From: Aciditerrimonas ferrireducens
Lineage (GTDB): Bacteria > Actinomycetota > Acidimicrobiia > Acidimicrobiales > UBA8190
Reading direction: 5' to 3'
Assembly: GCF_023130475.1 (NCBI RefSeq)
Contig: NZ_JAKHEX010000024.1
Span: 1-34,266 of the forward strand
Length of the DNA stretch: 34,266 nucleotides
The position numbers were made by a program, and so were the translations under genes. Under the pieces are notes generated by a model. It made no database searches, was not told the DNA's origin, and saw nothing but the letters and a program-made list of their open reading frames with translations. This document shows, one piece after another, positions 16,628 through 25,400 of the stretch (the stretch's first letter is position 1; every line of letters begins with the position of its first letter).

Positions 16628-17397
16628 CGCGGGAGCTCCCCGGCCAGGACCGACTCCTCGCGGAGCAGGGCCTCCTCGGGAAGGACCTGGAGGGCCACCC
16701 CGGCATGGATCAGCACCAGGTCGCCGGGCGCCAGGGGGCCGAGCAGACCGGTGTCCACGGGCTCCTCCCCTCGCTCGGTGGCGCAGCGAGCCGTGGTGCC
16801 CGCCACGGCCAGCACCTCGCCCAGGCGACCCTCGTCGCTGCAGGTCACGCAGTGGTCCCCCACGCAGGCCGTCTCGGCGGTGTCGGTCGAGGGTCCTGGC
16901 GCCAAGAGCCCCGGGTGCTCGAAGCAGAGCTGGCTGAGCTCCCAGAGCAGGTGGTAGCCGAGGACGGCCCGCCCCGAGAAGCTGGCCGCCGGGTCGGGGT
17001 ACAGGTGCACGACGTGGTGGGCGGCGCCGACGGGGGGCGGCTCGCCGACGGCCAACCAGATGCTCGTCACCCCCCAGAGGGCCGCCCGAGCGGCCAGCCG
17101 ACGAGCGGTCCGATCGGCCCCGTCCGCCACCAGCACCACGACGTCGCCTCGCCGCGCCAGGGGACGGAGCCAGCCCACCGGGTCCTCGGCCGGGACGGCC
17201 ACGGCGTCCACCGCCCTCGCCCCGACCACCACCGGGTGGACGAACTCCACCGCCACGTGCTGGGCGTGCCAGGGCCAGGCCGGAGCCGCGCTGAACAGCG
17301 TCCCCCCGGCCGCCACCCGGCGGGCCAGGGTCAAGGCGGCCCGGGCGAGGGGCTCGAAGGGCTCCTCGGTGCTCGCCTCTTCAAGGGTTCCCGGCAC
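16624..17397 (-). CDS. SIS-like domain fused to a HypC/HupF-like chaperone domain
   Basis: The 257-aa protein has an N-terminal SIS-like sugar-phosphate-binding region (about 10-165: ARRVAAGGTLFSAAPAWPW, DVVVLVADGADRTARR, SIWLAVG). After a linker comes a HypC/HupF domain (about 180-250: CVGDHCVTCSDEG, then LAPGDLVLIHAGVALQVL). The HypC part has C..C..C in place of the canonical MCLG start, so its iron-carrying residue would be internal. GTG 17397 is preceded by GGGGGAGGAGG. It is the first gene of the minus-strand hyp operon, upstream of the SIS gene, hypE and hypF. Confidence 0.8.
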   Translation of the reverse strand: MPGTLEEASTEEPFEPLARAALTLARRVAAGGTLFSAAPAWPWHAQHVAVEFVHPVVVGARAVDAVAVPAEDPVGWLRPLARRGDVVVLVADGADRTARRLAARAALWGVTSIWLAVGEPPPVGAAHHVVHLYPDPAASFSGRAVLGYHLLWELSQLCFEHPGLLAPGPSTDTAETACVGDHCVTCSDEGRLGEVLAVAGTTARCATERGEEPVDTGLLGPLAPGDLVLIHAGVALQVLPEEALLREESVLAGELPR

Positions 17398-17475
17398 GAC
17401 CGGCCTCCTCCCCCACGGGCGGCCTCGGGGCCCGATCGCGGCCCCCGAGCGCCCGACTTCGTGCCCCCTTCCTTG

Positions 17476-17504
17476 ATTCTTCGCCCTCGACCCCGCTGTG
17501 TCGA
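17476..17504 (-). promoter_or_regulatory. Possible promoter of the SIS-hypC/hypE/hypF operon
   Basis: On the minus strand TCGACA (17504-17499), a 17-nt spacer and AAGAAT (17481-17476) have promoter-like spacing. They lie in the 152-nt gap before GTG 17397. The -10 match is imperfect. Confidence 0.3.
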
Positions 17505-17549
17505 GCGGTTTCTCGTGCAGGGGGCGGCGCGCCCCGGGTGCCGCTTCGC

Positions 17550-18662
17550 TCAGCTCGGCCCGGTCGGGTCGAGGGCGAGGGCTTGGCCGGCGTGGCGCTC
17601 GGCCATGCAGAGGAACATGCGGTCCCCCCGCTCGGTCCGCTGGACCAGCATGGCAGCCGCGAAGGCCATGACGAGGCCGCCCCAGGCCCCCCGGCGGTAG
17701 TCGGCCCAGCAGGCCGCCAGGGGATAGTCCCGGACCCCGAGCGAGGCGAGCTCGGCGTGGTAGGCCTCGACGAGGTCCCGCTCGAGCCGCTCCCGGTCCT
17801 CGGGGAGGAGGCTCGCGCCGAGGAAGTACGCGAGGTCCTCGGGTCCCGGGCCCAGCCGGCAGGTCTGCCAGTCCACCACCGCGCAGCGCCCCCGCCCCTC
17901 CTCGTCCCGGTCGAAGAGGAGGTTGTCGAGCCGGAAGTCCCCGTGGAGCACGGTCCCCGGGGTCGAGGACGGCCGGAGGTAGCGGTCGAGCCGATCGAGG
18001 AGCTGGGCCCCGGCGGTTTCGACCTCGGGGACCAGGCGACCGGCGTAGCGCTCCTGGAACCCGGCCCACAGGCCGGGCAGGAGCTGGCCGAGGAAGGCCG
18101 CGTTCGCCTCGGGGTCCTGGGCCAGCCAGGGCAGCGCCGCCAGGGCCGGGTCGCCCCAGCGGGCGGCGTGCAGCCGGGCGAGCTCCCCGAGCGCGGCGCG
18201 GGCCTCGGCCTCGGTGCAGCCGGCCAGCTGGTCCCCGGCCCGGGCCGGGGCGAGGTCCTCGAGGACGAGGACGAAGCGGGTCGGGTCCTCCTCGTCGAGA
18301 TCGGCGTGCCAGCAGCGGGGGACCCGGACCGGGAGGCTCGGGGCGAGGAGCTGGTAGAAGCGGACCTCCTTCTCGTAGGCCCGGACCACCCGGGCGGCCT
18401 CCCGGCTCCGGGGGTCGGCCGCCGGCAGCTTCACCAGGAGGCTCGCAGGGCCGCTGCCCGCCGGGGCCCAGGCGAGGCGGAGCCGGAGGGTGTCGCACAT
18501 CTGCCCGGTACCCACGGCCTCGGCCTCGGCCCGGGCGACCTCGGCCGCCACCGCCTCGTCGGTCCCCTCGGGGTCCCCTCGGCCGAGGACCGCCTGGCAC
18601 CAGGCCGGTCCGAGGTCGGCGGGGCCCTCGGGGAAGCGGGGCGTCGGACTCGGCCGGCTCAG
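17550..18662 (-). CDS. Aminoglycoside-phosphotransferase-like kinase (probable CTG start)
   Basis: This 370-aa protein of the APH/choline-kinase fold has LLVKLPAADP (nucleotide-binding lysine), the catalytic loop LHGDFRLDNLLFD and the metal-binding VVDWQTC. Relatives of this kind often sit beside acyl-CoA and steroid metabolism genes, and the true substrate is unknown. No ATG, GTG or TTG gives a full-length N terminus. A CTG at 18662 does: AAGGAGG lies 7 nt upstream and the CTGA overlaps the stop of the preceding gene, the coupling seen elsewhere here. Confidence 0.82.
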   Translation of the reverse strand: MSRPSPTPRFPEGPADLGPAWCQAVLGRGDPEGTDEAVAAEVARAEAEAVGTGQMCDTLRLRLAWAPAGSGPASLLVKLPAADPRSREAARVVRAYEKEVRFYQLLAPSLPVRVPRCWHADLDEEDPTRFVLVLEDLAPARAGDQLAGCTEAEARAALGELARLHAARWGDPALAALPWLAQDPEANAAFLGQLLPGLWAGFQERYAGRLVPEVETAGAQLLDRLDRYLRPSSTPGTVLHGDFRLDNLLFDRDEEGRGRCAVVDWQTCRLGPGPEDLAYFLGASLLPEDRERLERDLVEAYHAELASLGVRDYPLAACWADYRRGAWGGLVMAFAAAMLVQRTERGDRMFLCMAERHAGQALALDPTGPS

Positions 18663-19663
18663 GGCAGGCCTCCTTCGGGCAGCTCGGTGGCCGGGAAGTA
18701 GCGGTGGTGGTGGGCCCCGGTCAGCTCGTAGATGCCGGTGCCCTCCTGGCCGTCCTCGGCGCGGACCCGCACGAGGTGCAGGCCGCCGCGGTGGAACGGC
18801 TCGTAGGGCCGGGCGAAGTCGCCCTCGGCCACCAGCGTGCGGACCCGGCCGTCGGCCAGGTGGAAGCGACAGGTGCCCCCCACCCCGGCGACCTGCTCCC
18901 CGTGGCCGCCGTAGTCGGCGGGGCGGCCCTCGCCGTCCAGCCAGTCGAGGTCGTGCTCCAGGCGCACCACGGGCACGGGCGGGCCGCCGTCGGCCGGCAG
19001 GAAGGCGCCGTCGGTGTAGACCTGGGCCCCGTCGGCCCGCTCCCAGTGCCACGCCCCGAGGGCCCCCTCGGGGAACTGGACCTGGAGCCAGAGCCACAGG
19101 GGGCAGCGGCCGTGGTCCCGGATCCCCCAGGAGCGGTCCCGCTGGCCCAGCCAGCCCGCCACCGGCCGTCGCCGGCCCCCGGCCTCGTAGTGGCCCGACC
19201 AGACCCCCGACTGCAGAAGGTGCCGCTGGTCCCAGACCACCTCGCCTCGCTCGGTCCGCAGGGTGCCCCGCCGCAGGGCGTAGGCCCGGGTCCGGGCCGA
19301 GAAGGTCAGCTCGGCGCCCACCGGGAAGGCGTCGGGGTCCACCCTCAGGGTCAGTTCCTCGAGGGGTCGGCGGACCCGGAGGACCAGGCCCGGCACGGTG
19401 AGCTCCCCGGGCTCCCCGTCCACGGCCCGTTCCTGGCGGCCGAGCACCGGCCGACCGTCCACCCGGCCCATGACCAAGGCGTCGAGGAGCCCCCGGTTCG
19501 GGTACCAGCCGATGGCCACGAAGACGCAGTCGCCCCTGCCGGCGGGGTCGTGGAGCTCGAGGAAGGCGCTCTCCCGCCAGTGGGGCGATCCCGAGGCCAC
19601 CGTCCCGGCCAGCTCCGGCAGCTGGTGGCCGAAGCGCTCGTCGGCCGCGGTCGGCTCGCCCAC
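18659..19663 (-). CDS. AttH/CrtC-like lipocalin-fold protein
   Basis: This 334-aa soluble protein is rich in aromatic residues. The stretch VAGWLGQRDRSWGIRDHG followed by PLWLWLQVQF resembles the conserved core of AttH/CrtC-like (hydroxyneurosporene-synthase-type) double lipocalin proteins, including DUF7064/DUF7065 relatives found near lipid-degradation genes. The start is GTG 19663 with GGGGAGGGG upstream. It overlaps the downstream kinase by 4 nt, so the two probably act together. The substrate is unknown. Confidence 0.65.
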   Translation of the reverse strand: MGEPTAADERFGHQLPELAGTVASGSPHWRESAFLELHDPAGRGDCVFVAIGWYPNRGLLDALVMGRVDGRPVLGRQERAVDGEPGELTVPGLVLRVRRPLEELTLRVDPDAFPVGAELTFSARTRAYALRRGTLRTERGEVVWDQRHLLQSGVWSGHYEAGGRRRPVAGWLGQRDRSWGIRDHGRCPLWLWLQVQFPEGALGAWHWERADGAQVYTDGAFLPADGGPPVPVVRLEHDLDWLDGEGRPADYGGHGEQVAGVGGTCRFHLADGRVRTLVAEGDFARPYEPFHRGGLHLVRVRAEDGQEGTGIYELTGAHHHRYFPATELPEGGLP

Positions 19664-19708
19664 CGTCGTCCCCTCCCCCGGCGCCCCCGGATCCGGGCGC
19701 CCCGGAGG

Positions 19709-19714
19709 ACGGTA
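19709..19714 (-). promoter_or_regulatory. Possible -10 box of the AttH-like/kinase operon
   Basis: TACCGT on the minus strand (19714-19709) matches TANNNT and lies about 46 nt upstream of GTG 19663. Between them, 19680-19701 is a near-palindrome centred on GGATCC, a possible hairpin or operator. Confidence 0.3.
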
Positions 19715-19794
19715 GCAGGCGAGGCGGCCGGCCCACCCGCAGTGACCGGCCCGGGCAGGCCGAGCGGGCTGGCGGGGTCCGGGGACCCGGCGGG

Positions 19795-19809
19795 TAGGGT
19801 CCAGCGGCG
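19795..19809 (+). promoter_or_regulatory. Probable leaderless promoter of the acyl-CoA synthetase
   Basis: TAGGGT at 19795-19800 is a TANNNT -10 box. GTG 19809 lies 9 nt after its last base and there is no Shine-Dalgarno, so transcription probably starts at or next to the start codon. Confidence 0.4.
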
Positions 19810-21458
19810 TGACGGGCTGGACCTTCGCGACGGTCTGGGAGGCGGTGGCCAGGCGGTTCCCCGAGGCGCCGGCCTGGTGGCACGGGGAGGCGGCGGCCGC
19901 CTGGGCCGGCTTCGAGCGCCGGGCCGAGGCCCTGGCCCAGGGGCTCGTGGCCGCCGGGCTGGCCCCGGGGGACCGGGTGGGGGAGCTAGTCGGGAACCAC
20001 CCCGCCTACCTCGAGACGTTCTTCGCCGCCAGCAAGGCCCGCCTGGTGCCGGTCAACCTCAACTACCGCTACACCGCCGAGGAGCTCCGGGGCATCCTCG
20101 AGGACGCCGAGCCGGGGGCCGTGGTGGTCCAGGGCGCCTACGTGGACCGGGTGGCGCCTCTTGTCGGGGAGCTCGAGTCCGTCCGGCGCTGGCTCTGGGT
20201 GGACGACGGCACCGGGTCGTGCCCCAGCTGGGCCGAGCCCTACGAGGCCCTGGCCGGGGCCGACCCCGGCCCGGCCCGGCGCACCGACGCCGCGGCCCGC
20301 CGCGGGGACGACCTGGTGCTGCTCTACACGGGGGGCACCACCGGTCAGCCCAAGGGGGTGATGTGGCCCCAGGACGGCCTCTTCCGCATGCTCGAGGAGC
20401 TCCAGGGCGCCACGGTCCCGGCCGAGGCCGACCCCGAGGGCTACGCCGCCCGCCTGGCCCGGCCCGGCCCGGGGGTCCTGCCGGCCGCCCCGCTCATGCA
20501 CGGCACCGGCCTGTTCTTCGTCCTGCCGGTCCTGAGTCGAGGCGGGGCGGTCCGGACCCTGCCGAGCCAGCGCTTCGACCCGGTCGAGGTGCTCACGGTG
20601 CTCAGCCGGGAACGGCTGAAGGGCCTCTGCATCGTCGGGGACGCCTTCGCCCGGCCCCTGGTGGCCGCCTTGGAGGCCGAGCCGGCCCGCTACGACCTCT
20701 CGGCCCTCCGGGTCGTGTTCTCCTCCGGCCTCACGTTCTCCGCCGAGACGAAGAGCCGGCTGCTGCGGTTCGCGCCCCGGGCGGTGGTGGTGGACTCCCT
20801 GGGCAGCAGCGAATCGGGGGGCATGGCCCGGACCCTCACCAGCGCCGGCGATCTCCCCGCGGACGACGCGGCGGGGGGCGCGGTGGCTCCCCGTTTCAAG
20901 GTCGGGGGCCGGACCCGGGTGGTGGACGACGAGGGCCGGGACGTCGCCCCGGGGTCCGGGCAGGTGGGCCGGCTCGCGGTGGCCGGGCACCTGCCGCTCG
21001 GCTACTGGCGGGACCCGGAGAAGACCGCCGGCACCTTCCTCATGCTCGACGGGGTCCGGCACGTGGTGGCCGGGGACTACGCCACCGTCGAGGCCGACGG
21101 CACCATCCGCCTCTTGGGCCGGGGCTCAGTGTGCATCAACACCGGCGGCGAGAAGGTGTACCCCGACGAGGTCGAGGCTGTGGTGAAGGCGGCCCCCGGG
21201 GTGCGGGACTGCGTCGTGGTCGGGGTGCCCGACGAGCGCTTCGGGGAGGTGGTGACCGCAGTGGTCGAGCCCGAACCGGGGGCCGCGCTCGAGCTGGCCA
21301 GCCTGGCGGACGCCTGCCGGCCCCACCTGGCCGGCTACAAGCTGCCCCGGCGGCTCGTGGTCCTCCCCGAGGGCCTGGGTCGGGCCGCGAACGGCAAGGC
21401 CGACTACCAGCGGCTGCGGGCGCTGGCCCAAGAGCGCCTCGCCACCCCCACCCGCTAA
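19809..21458 (+). CDS. Acyl-CoA synthetase (AMP-binding, FadD-like)
   Basis: This 549-aa adenylate-forming enzyme activates a carboxylic acid to acyl-AMP and then acyl-CoA. The AMP-binding P-loop YTGGTTGQPKG is at 173-183, followed by the APLMHGTG and SSGLTFSAETK regions, the hinge VAGDYATVEADG and the catalytic lysine K530 in ANGKADY. The sequence is of the type found with fatty-acid, sterol or aromatic side-chain degradation; the chain specificity cannot be read. It is divergent from the AttH-like operon and followed by a 3-hydroxyacyl-CoA dehydrogenase, so the group likely handles a lipid substrate. Confidence 0.92.
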   Translation: MTGWTFATVWEAVARRFPEAPAWWHGEAAAAWAGFERRAEALAQGLVAAGLAPGDRVGELVGNHPAYLETFFAASKARLVPVNLNYRYTAEELRGILEDAEPGAVVVQGAYVDRVAPLVGELESVRRWLWVDDGTGSCPSWAEPYEALAGADPGPARRTDAAARRGDDLVLLYTGGTTGQPKGVMWPQDGLFRMLEELQGATVPAEADPEGYAARLARPGPGVLPAAPLMHGTGLFFVLPVLSRGGAVRTLPSQRFDPVEVLTVLSRERLKGLCIVGDAFARPLVAALEAEPARYDLSALRVVFSSGLTFSAETKSRLLRFAPRAVVVDSLGSSESGGMARTLTSAGDLPADDAAGGAVAPRFKVGGRTRVVDDEGRDVAPGSGQVGRLAVAGHLPLGYWRDPEKTAGTFLMLDGVRHVVAGDYATVEADGTIRLLGRGSVCINTGGEKVYPDEVEAVVKAAPGVRDCVVVGVPDERFGEVVTAVVEPEPGAALELASLADACRPHLAGYKLPRRLVVLPEGLGRAANGKADYQRLRALAQERLATPTR

Positions 21459-21480
21459 GGTCGTTCGAGAACCGAACCTT
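21457..21480. promoter_or_regulatory. Inverted repeat after the acyl-CoA synthetase stop
   Basis: AAGGT...GTTC-GA-GAAC...ACCTT is an imperfect palindrome with a perfect GTTC-N2-GAAC core. It overlaps the TAA stop and lies 55 nt before the next start. It could be an operator of a TetR/FadR-type regulator or a weak terminator. Confidence 0.3.
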
Positions 21481-21534
21481 CGGCCCCGGCGGCTGGGCGC
21501 GGCCCCGGGGACCTGCAGGGGAAGGGGGTGCGCC

Positions 21535-22410
21535 GTGGCTGTTCGGCTCGTTCGCCGTGCCGGGGTCCTGGGCTGTGGCCTCATGGGCTCGGGGATCGCC
21601 GAGGTCCTGGCCCGGGCGGGGGTGGAGACCACGGTGGTGGAGGTCGACCGCGACGCCCTGGCCCGGGGCCGGGCCCGGGTGGAGGCCTCCTTGGCCCGGG
21701 CGGTGAGCGGGGGCAAGCTCTCGGGGGCGGCCCGGGAGGAGGCCCTGGCGAACCTCGTGTTCACGACCGACCTCGGGGACCTGGCCGAGGTGGACTGCGT
21801 GCTGGAGGCCATCGTCGAGGACGAGGCCGCCAAGCTCGAGGCCTACCGGCGCCTCGACAAGGTCGTGGAGAACGACACGGCGTTCTTCGCGTCGAACACC
21901 TCCTCCATCCCGATCATGAAGCTGGCGGTGGCCACCAGCCGGCCCGAGCAGGTCCTCGGCCTGCACTTCTTCAACCCAGTGCCGGTCATGCGGCTCGTGG
22001 AGGTCATCAGCTCCCTGGTCACCAGCGAGGAGACCCGGGAGCAGGCCCGGTTCCTCGCCACCGAGCAGCTCGGCAAGCGGGCCATCGCCTCCCCGGACCG
22101 GGCCGGGTTCGTGGTGAACGCCTTGCTGATCCCGTACCTGCTCTCGTCGGTCCGGATGCTCGAGTCGGGGTTCGCCACCCGGGAGGACATCGACGCCGGG
22201 ATGGTCGAGGGGTGCGGGCACCCCATGGGGCCCCTGGCCCTGCTGGACCTCATCGGCCTGGACACCGCCCAGGCGGTGGCCGAGTCGCTCTACGAGGAGT
22301 TCAAGGAGCCGCTCTACGCGCCCCCGCCGCTGCTGAACCGGATGGTGGAGGCCGGGCTGCTCGGCCGCAAGAGCGGCCAGGGCTTCTACGGGTACCGGCA
22401 AGGGGGCTGA
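21535..22410 (+). CDS. 3-hydroxyacyl-CoA (3-hydroxybutyryl-CoA) dehydrogenase
   Basis: This 291-aa NAD(P)-dependent dehydrogenase carries out the third step of beta-oxidation or its reverse in acetoacetyl-CoA metabolism. It has the Rossmann GCGLMG (13-18), an E91-A-I-V-E-D motif, SNTSS, and the catalytic H144 in GLHFFNPVPVM. The C-terminal helical domain ends with GRKSGQGFYGY. Length and motifs match single-domain PaaH/FadB2 enzymes. GTG 21535 is preceded by a GGGGAAGGGGG stretch. Confidence 0.93.
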   Translation: MAVRLVRRAGVLGCGLMGSGIAEVLARAGVETTVVEVDRDALARGRARVEASLARAVSGGKLSGAAREEALANLVFTTDLGDLAEVDCVLEAIVEDEAAKLEAYRRLDKVVENDTAFFASNTSSIPIMKLAVATSRPEQVLGLHFFNPVPVMRLVEVISSLVTSEETREQARFLATEQLGKRAIASPDRAGFVVNALLIPYLLSSVRMLESGFATREDIDAGMVEGCGHPMGPLALLDLIGLDTAQAVAESLYEEFKEPLYAPPPLLNRMVEAGLLGRKSGQGFYGYRQGG

Positions 22411-22411
22411 G

Positions 22412-25400
22412 CTGCCGGGCGACGAGGCGAGCAGCGGGCGCTGGCGGGCCGAGGCCCGGCGGTTCCTCCGGCCCCACCGGGCGAAGCTGGTTGTCGCCCT
22501 GGTGGCCTCTGCGGTCTCCATGGGGAGCCTGGCCGCCGTGCCGGTCCTCCAGCGGTCGGTCATCGACGACGCCATCGCCGCCCGGCACCACGTGCTCGTC
22601 CCGCTGCTGGTGGCCATCCTCGGCGTGGGGGTCGTGCGCTTCGGGTCCAGCCTGGCCCGGCGCTTCGTGGGCGGCCGGGTCTCCTACGACGTCCAGCTCG
22701 ACGTCCGCAACGCCCTCTACGCCCACCTGCTGCGCCTCGACCTGGTGGTCCACGACGGCTTGCAGACCGGGCAGCTGGTGGCCCGGGCGAACAGCGACCT
22801 GAGCCTCGTCCAGCAGCTGCTGGCCTGGGCCCCCATGGTCATGGGCAGCCTGCTCCAGGCCGCCCTGTCCCTGGCGGTCATGGCCGCCTTGAACGTCCCC
22901 CTGTTCCTCGTGGCCCTCCTCGTGCCCCTCGCCACCTTCTGGTCGGCCCGGGGCCTGCGGACCACGGTCTTCCCCTCGAGCTGGGACGCCCAGGCCAAGG
23001 AGGCCGAGCTCACCACGGTGGTCGAGGAGTCGGTGAGCGGGGCCCGGGTGATCCGGGCCTTCGCCCAGGAGGACGGGCAGGTGCAGCGGTTCGTCGGGGC
23101 CGCCCGATCGCTCTTCGGCTCCCGGCTCCGCAACATCCGGCTCCGGGCGAAGATGACCGCGCAGCTCCAGGCCATCCCCCAGCTCGGCCAGGTGGCCGTC
23201 CTGGCCCTGGGCGGCTGGCTGGCGCTCCACGGGCAGATCTCCATCGGGACCTTCGTGGCCTTCGCCACCTACCTGACCCAGCTGGTGGCCCCGGCCCGGA
23301 TGCTCGCCGGGATCCTCTCGGTCGGCCAGCAGGCCCGGGCCGGCGCCGAGCGGATCGCCGAGCTGCTGGCCCTCGAACCCACCCTGGTCGAGCAGCCCGG
23401 GGCCCGGCCCCTCGGACCGGTCCGGGGCGAGCTGCGCTTCGAAGGGGTCCGCTTCGCCCACCGCAACGGGACCGAGGTCCTCCGGGGGGTCGACCTGGCG
23501 CTGGCCCCCGGGGAGCTCGTGGCGGTGGTCGGCCCCTCGGGATCGGGCAAGTCCACCCTCTGCGCCCTGGTGGCTCGGCTCTACGACCCGAGCGCCGGTC
23601 GGGTCCTGCTCGACGGGACCGACGTCGCCTCGGTCACCCTCCGGTCCCTGCGGCGCCAGGTGGGCCTGGTGTTCGAGGAGAGCTTCCTGTTCAACGGCAC
23701 GGTGGCCGACAACGTCCGCTTCGGTCGGCCCGAGGCCAGCGACGCCGAGGTCGAGGAGGCCTGCCGGCTCGCCGGGGCCCACGAGTTCGTCGCCGCCCTG
23801 CCCGAGGGCTACCAGACCCCCGTCGGGGAGGGCGGCGTGACCCTCTCGGGCGGCCAGCGCCAGCGCCTGGCCCTGGCCCGGACCCTCCTGACCCGGCCCC
23901 GGGTGCTCGTGCTCGACGACGCCACCTCCGCCGTCGACCCGGCCACCGAGGAGCGGATCCTCGGCGCGCTGCGCCGCCTGCCCCAGCGGCCCACGGTCCT
24001 CGTGACCTCCCAGCGGCCCTCGGTCCTCGGCCTCGTGGACCGGGTGGCGGTGCTGGACGACGGCCGGATCCAGGCGGTGGGGACCCCGGCCGAGGTGGCC
24101 CGACGCTCGCCCTGGTTCCGGACCTTCGCCGACCTCGGCGGGGACGGCACACGGCCCGGTGCCGGCCGGCGGGCCCGGGCCCACCAGGACCGGCGACCCC
24201 TCGCCGTGGCCGGGCCGCCAGGGCCCTTCGGCTGGGGCGGGCCCCGCCGGGGCGGGGGCGGGGGCGGCGGGGGCTGGGTGGCCCTCCTCGGGACCCCGCC
24301 GCCGGCCATGGCCGCCCGCATCGCCCAGCTGCCGCCGGTCAGCGACGAACCGCCGGTCGACGAGGCCCGTGAGGTCCAGGCCCGGGGGGCGCTCCGCCTG
24401 CGGGACTTCGTCCGGCAGTGGCGCGGTCCCCTGGCCATCGGCCTGGTCCTGGTCGGCCTGGACGCCCTCCTGGGCCTGGCCGGGCCGCTGCTCGTCCGCT
24501 CGGGCATCGACGACGGGGTGGTGGGCCACGACGGCCCGGCCCTCCTGGCCGCGTCCCTGGCGTTCCTGGCCGTCACCCTGGTGGCCTGGTGGGACCAGTG
24601 GGCCGAGACCATCTGGACCGGCCGCACCGGGGAGTCGATGCTCTACGCCCTGCGGGTCCGGCTCTTCGCCCACCTCCAGCGCCTGGGCATGGACTTCTAC
24701 GAGCGGGAACCGGCCGGACGGATCGTGACCCGGATGACCAGCGACATCCAGACGCTCAGCCAACTGCTCCAGAACGGGCTAGTGAGCGCCCTGGTCGGGG
24801 TGGCGAGCGTGCTCGGGATCGCGGCGGTGCTCTTCGCCCTCGACGTCCGCCTGGCCCTCGCGGCCCTGGCGGTCCTCCCGGTCCTCGTGGCGGCCACCGT
24901 TGGGTACCGGCTGGTGGCCGCCAGGGCCTACGACCGCCAGCGGGAGCAGGTCGCCGCGGTGAACGCCCACCTCCAAGAGAGCGTGGCCGGGGTGAAGGTC
25001 GTCCAGGCCCTCGGCCGGGAGCAGGCCGGGCTCGAGACCTTCCAGGAGATCGGCCTGGCCTACCGCCGGGCCAGCCTCACCGCCCTCGGGGTCCAGGCCC
25101 TCTACGTGGCCCTGGCCGACCTCCTGGCCACCGTGGCCACCGTGGCCGTGCTCTGGGTGGGCGGCGACCTGGTGCGCTCCCACGCCCTGGCCGTCGGGGC
25201 CCTCGTGGCCTTCCTCCTCTACGTCACCCAGCTCTTCGCCCCGGTCCAGCAGCTGGCCCAGACCTACGACACCTACCAGCGGGCCCTGGCCGGCCTCCGG
25301 AAGATCAGCGGCGTGCTGGCCGAGGAGCCGAGCGTGGCGAGCCGGCCCGGGGCCCGGCGGGTGGAGCGGCTGCGGGGCGAGCTGGCCCTGGCGGGGGTCT

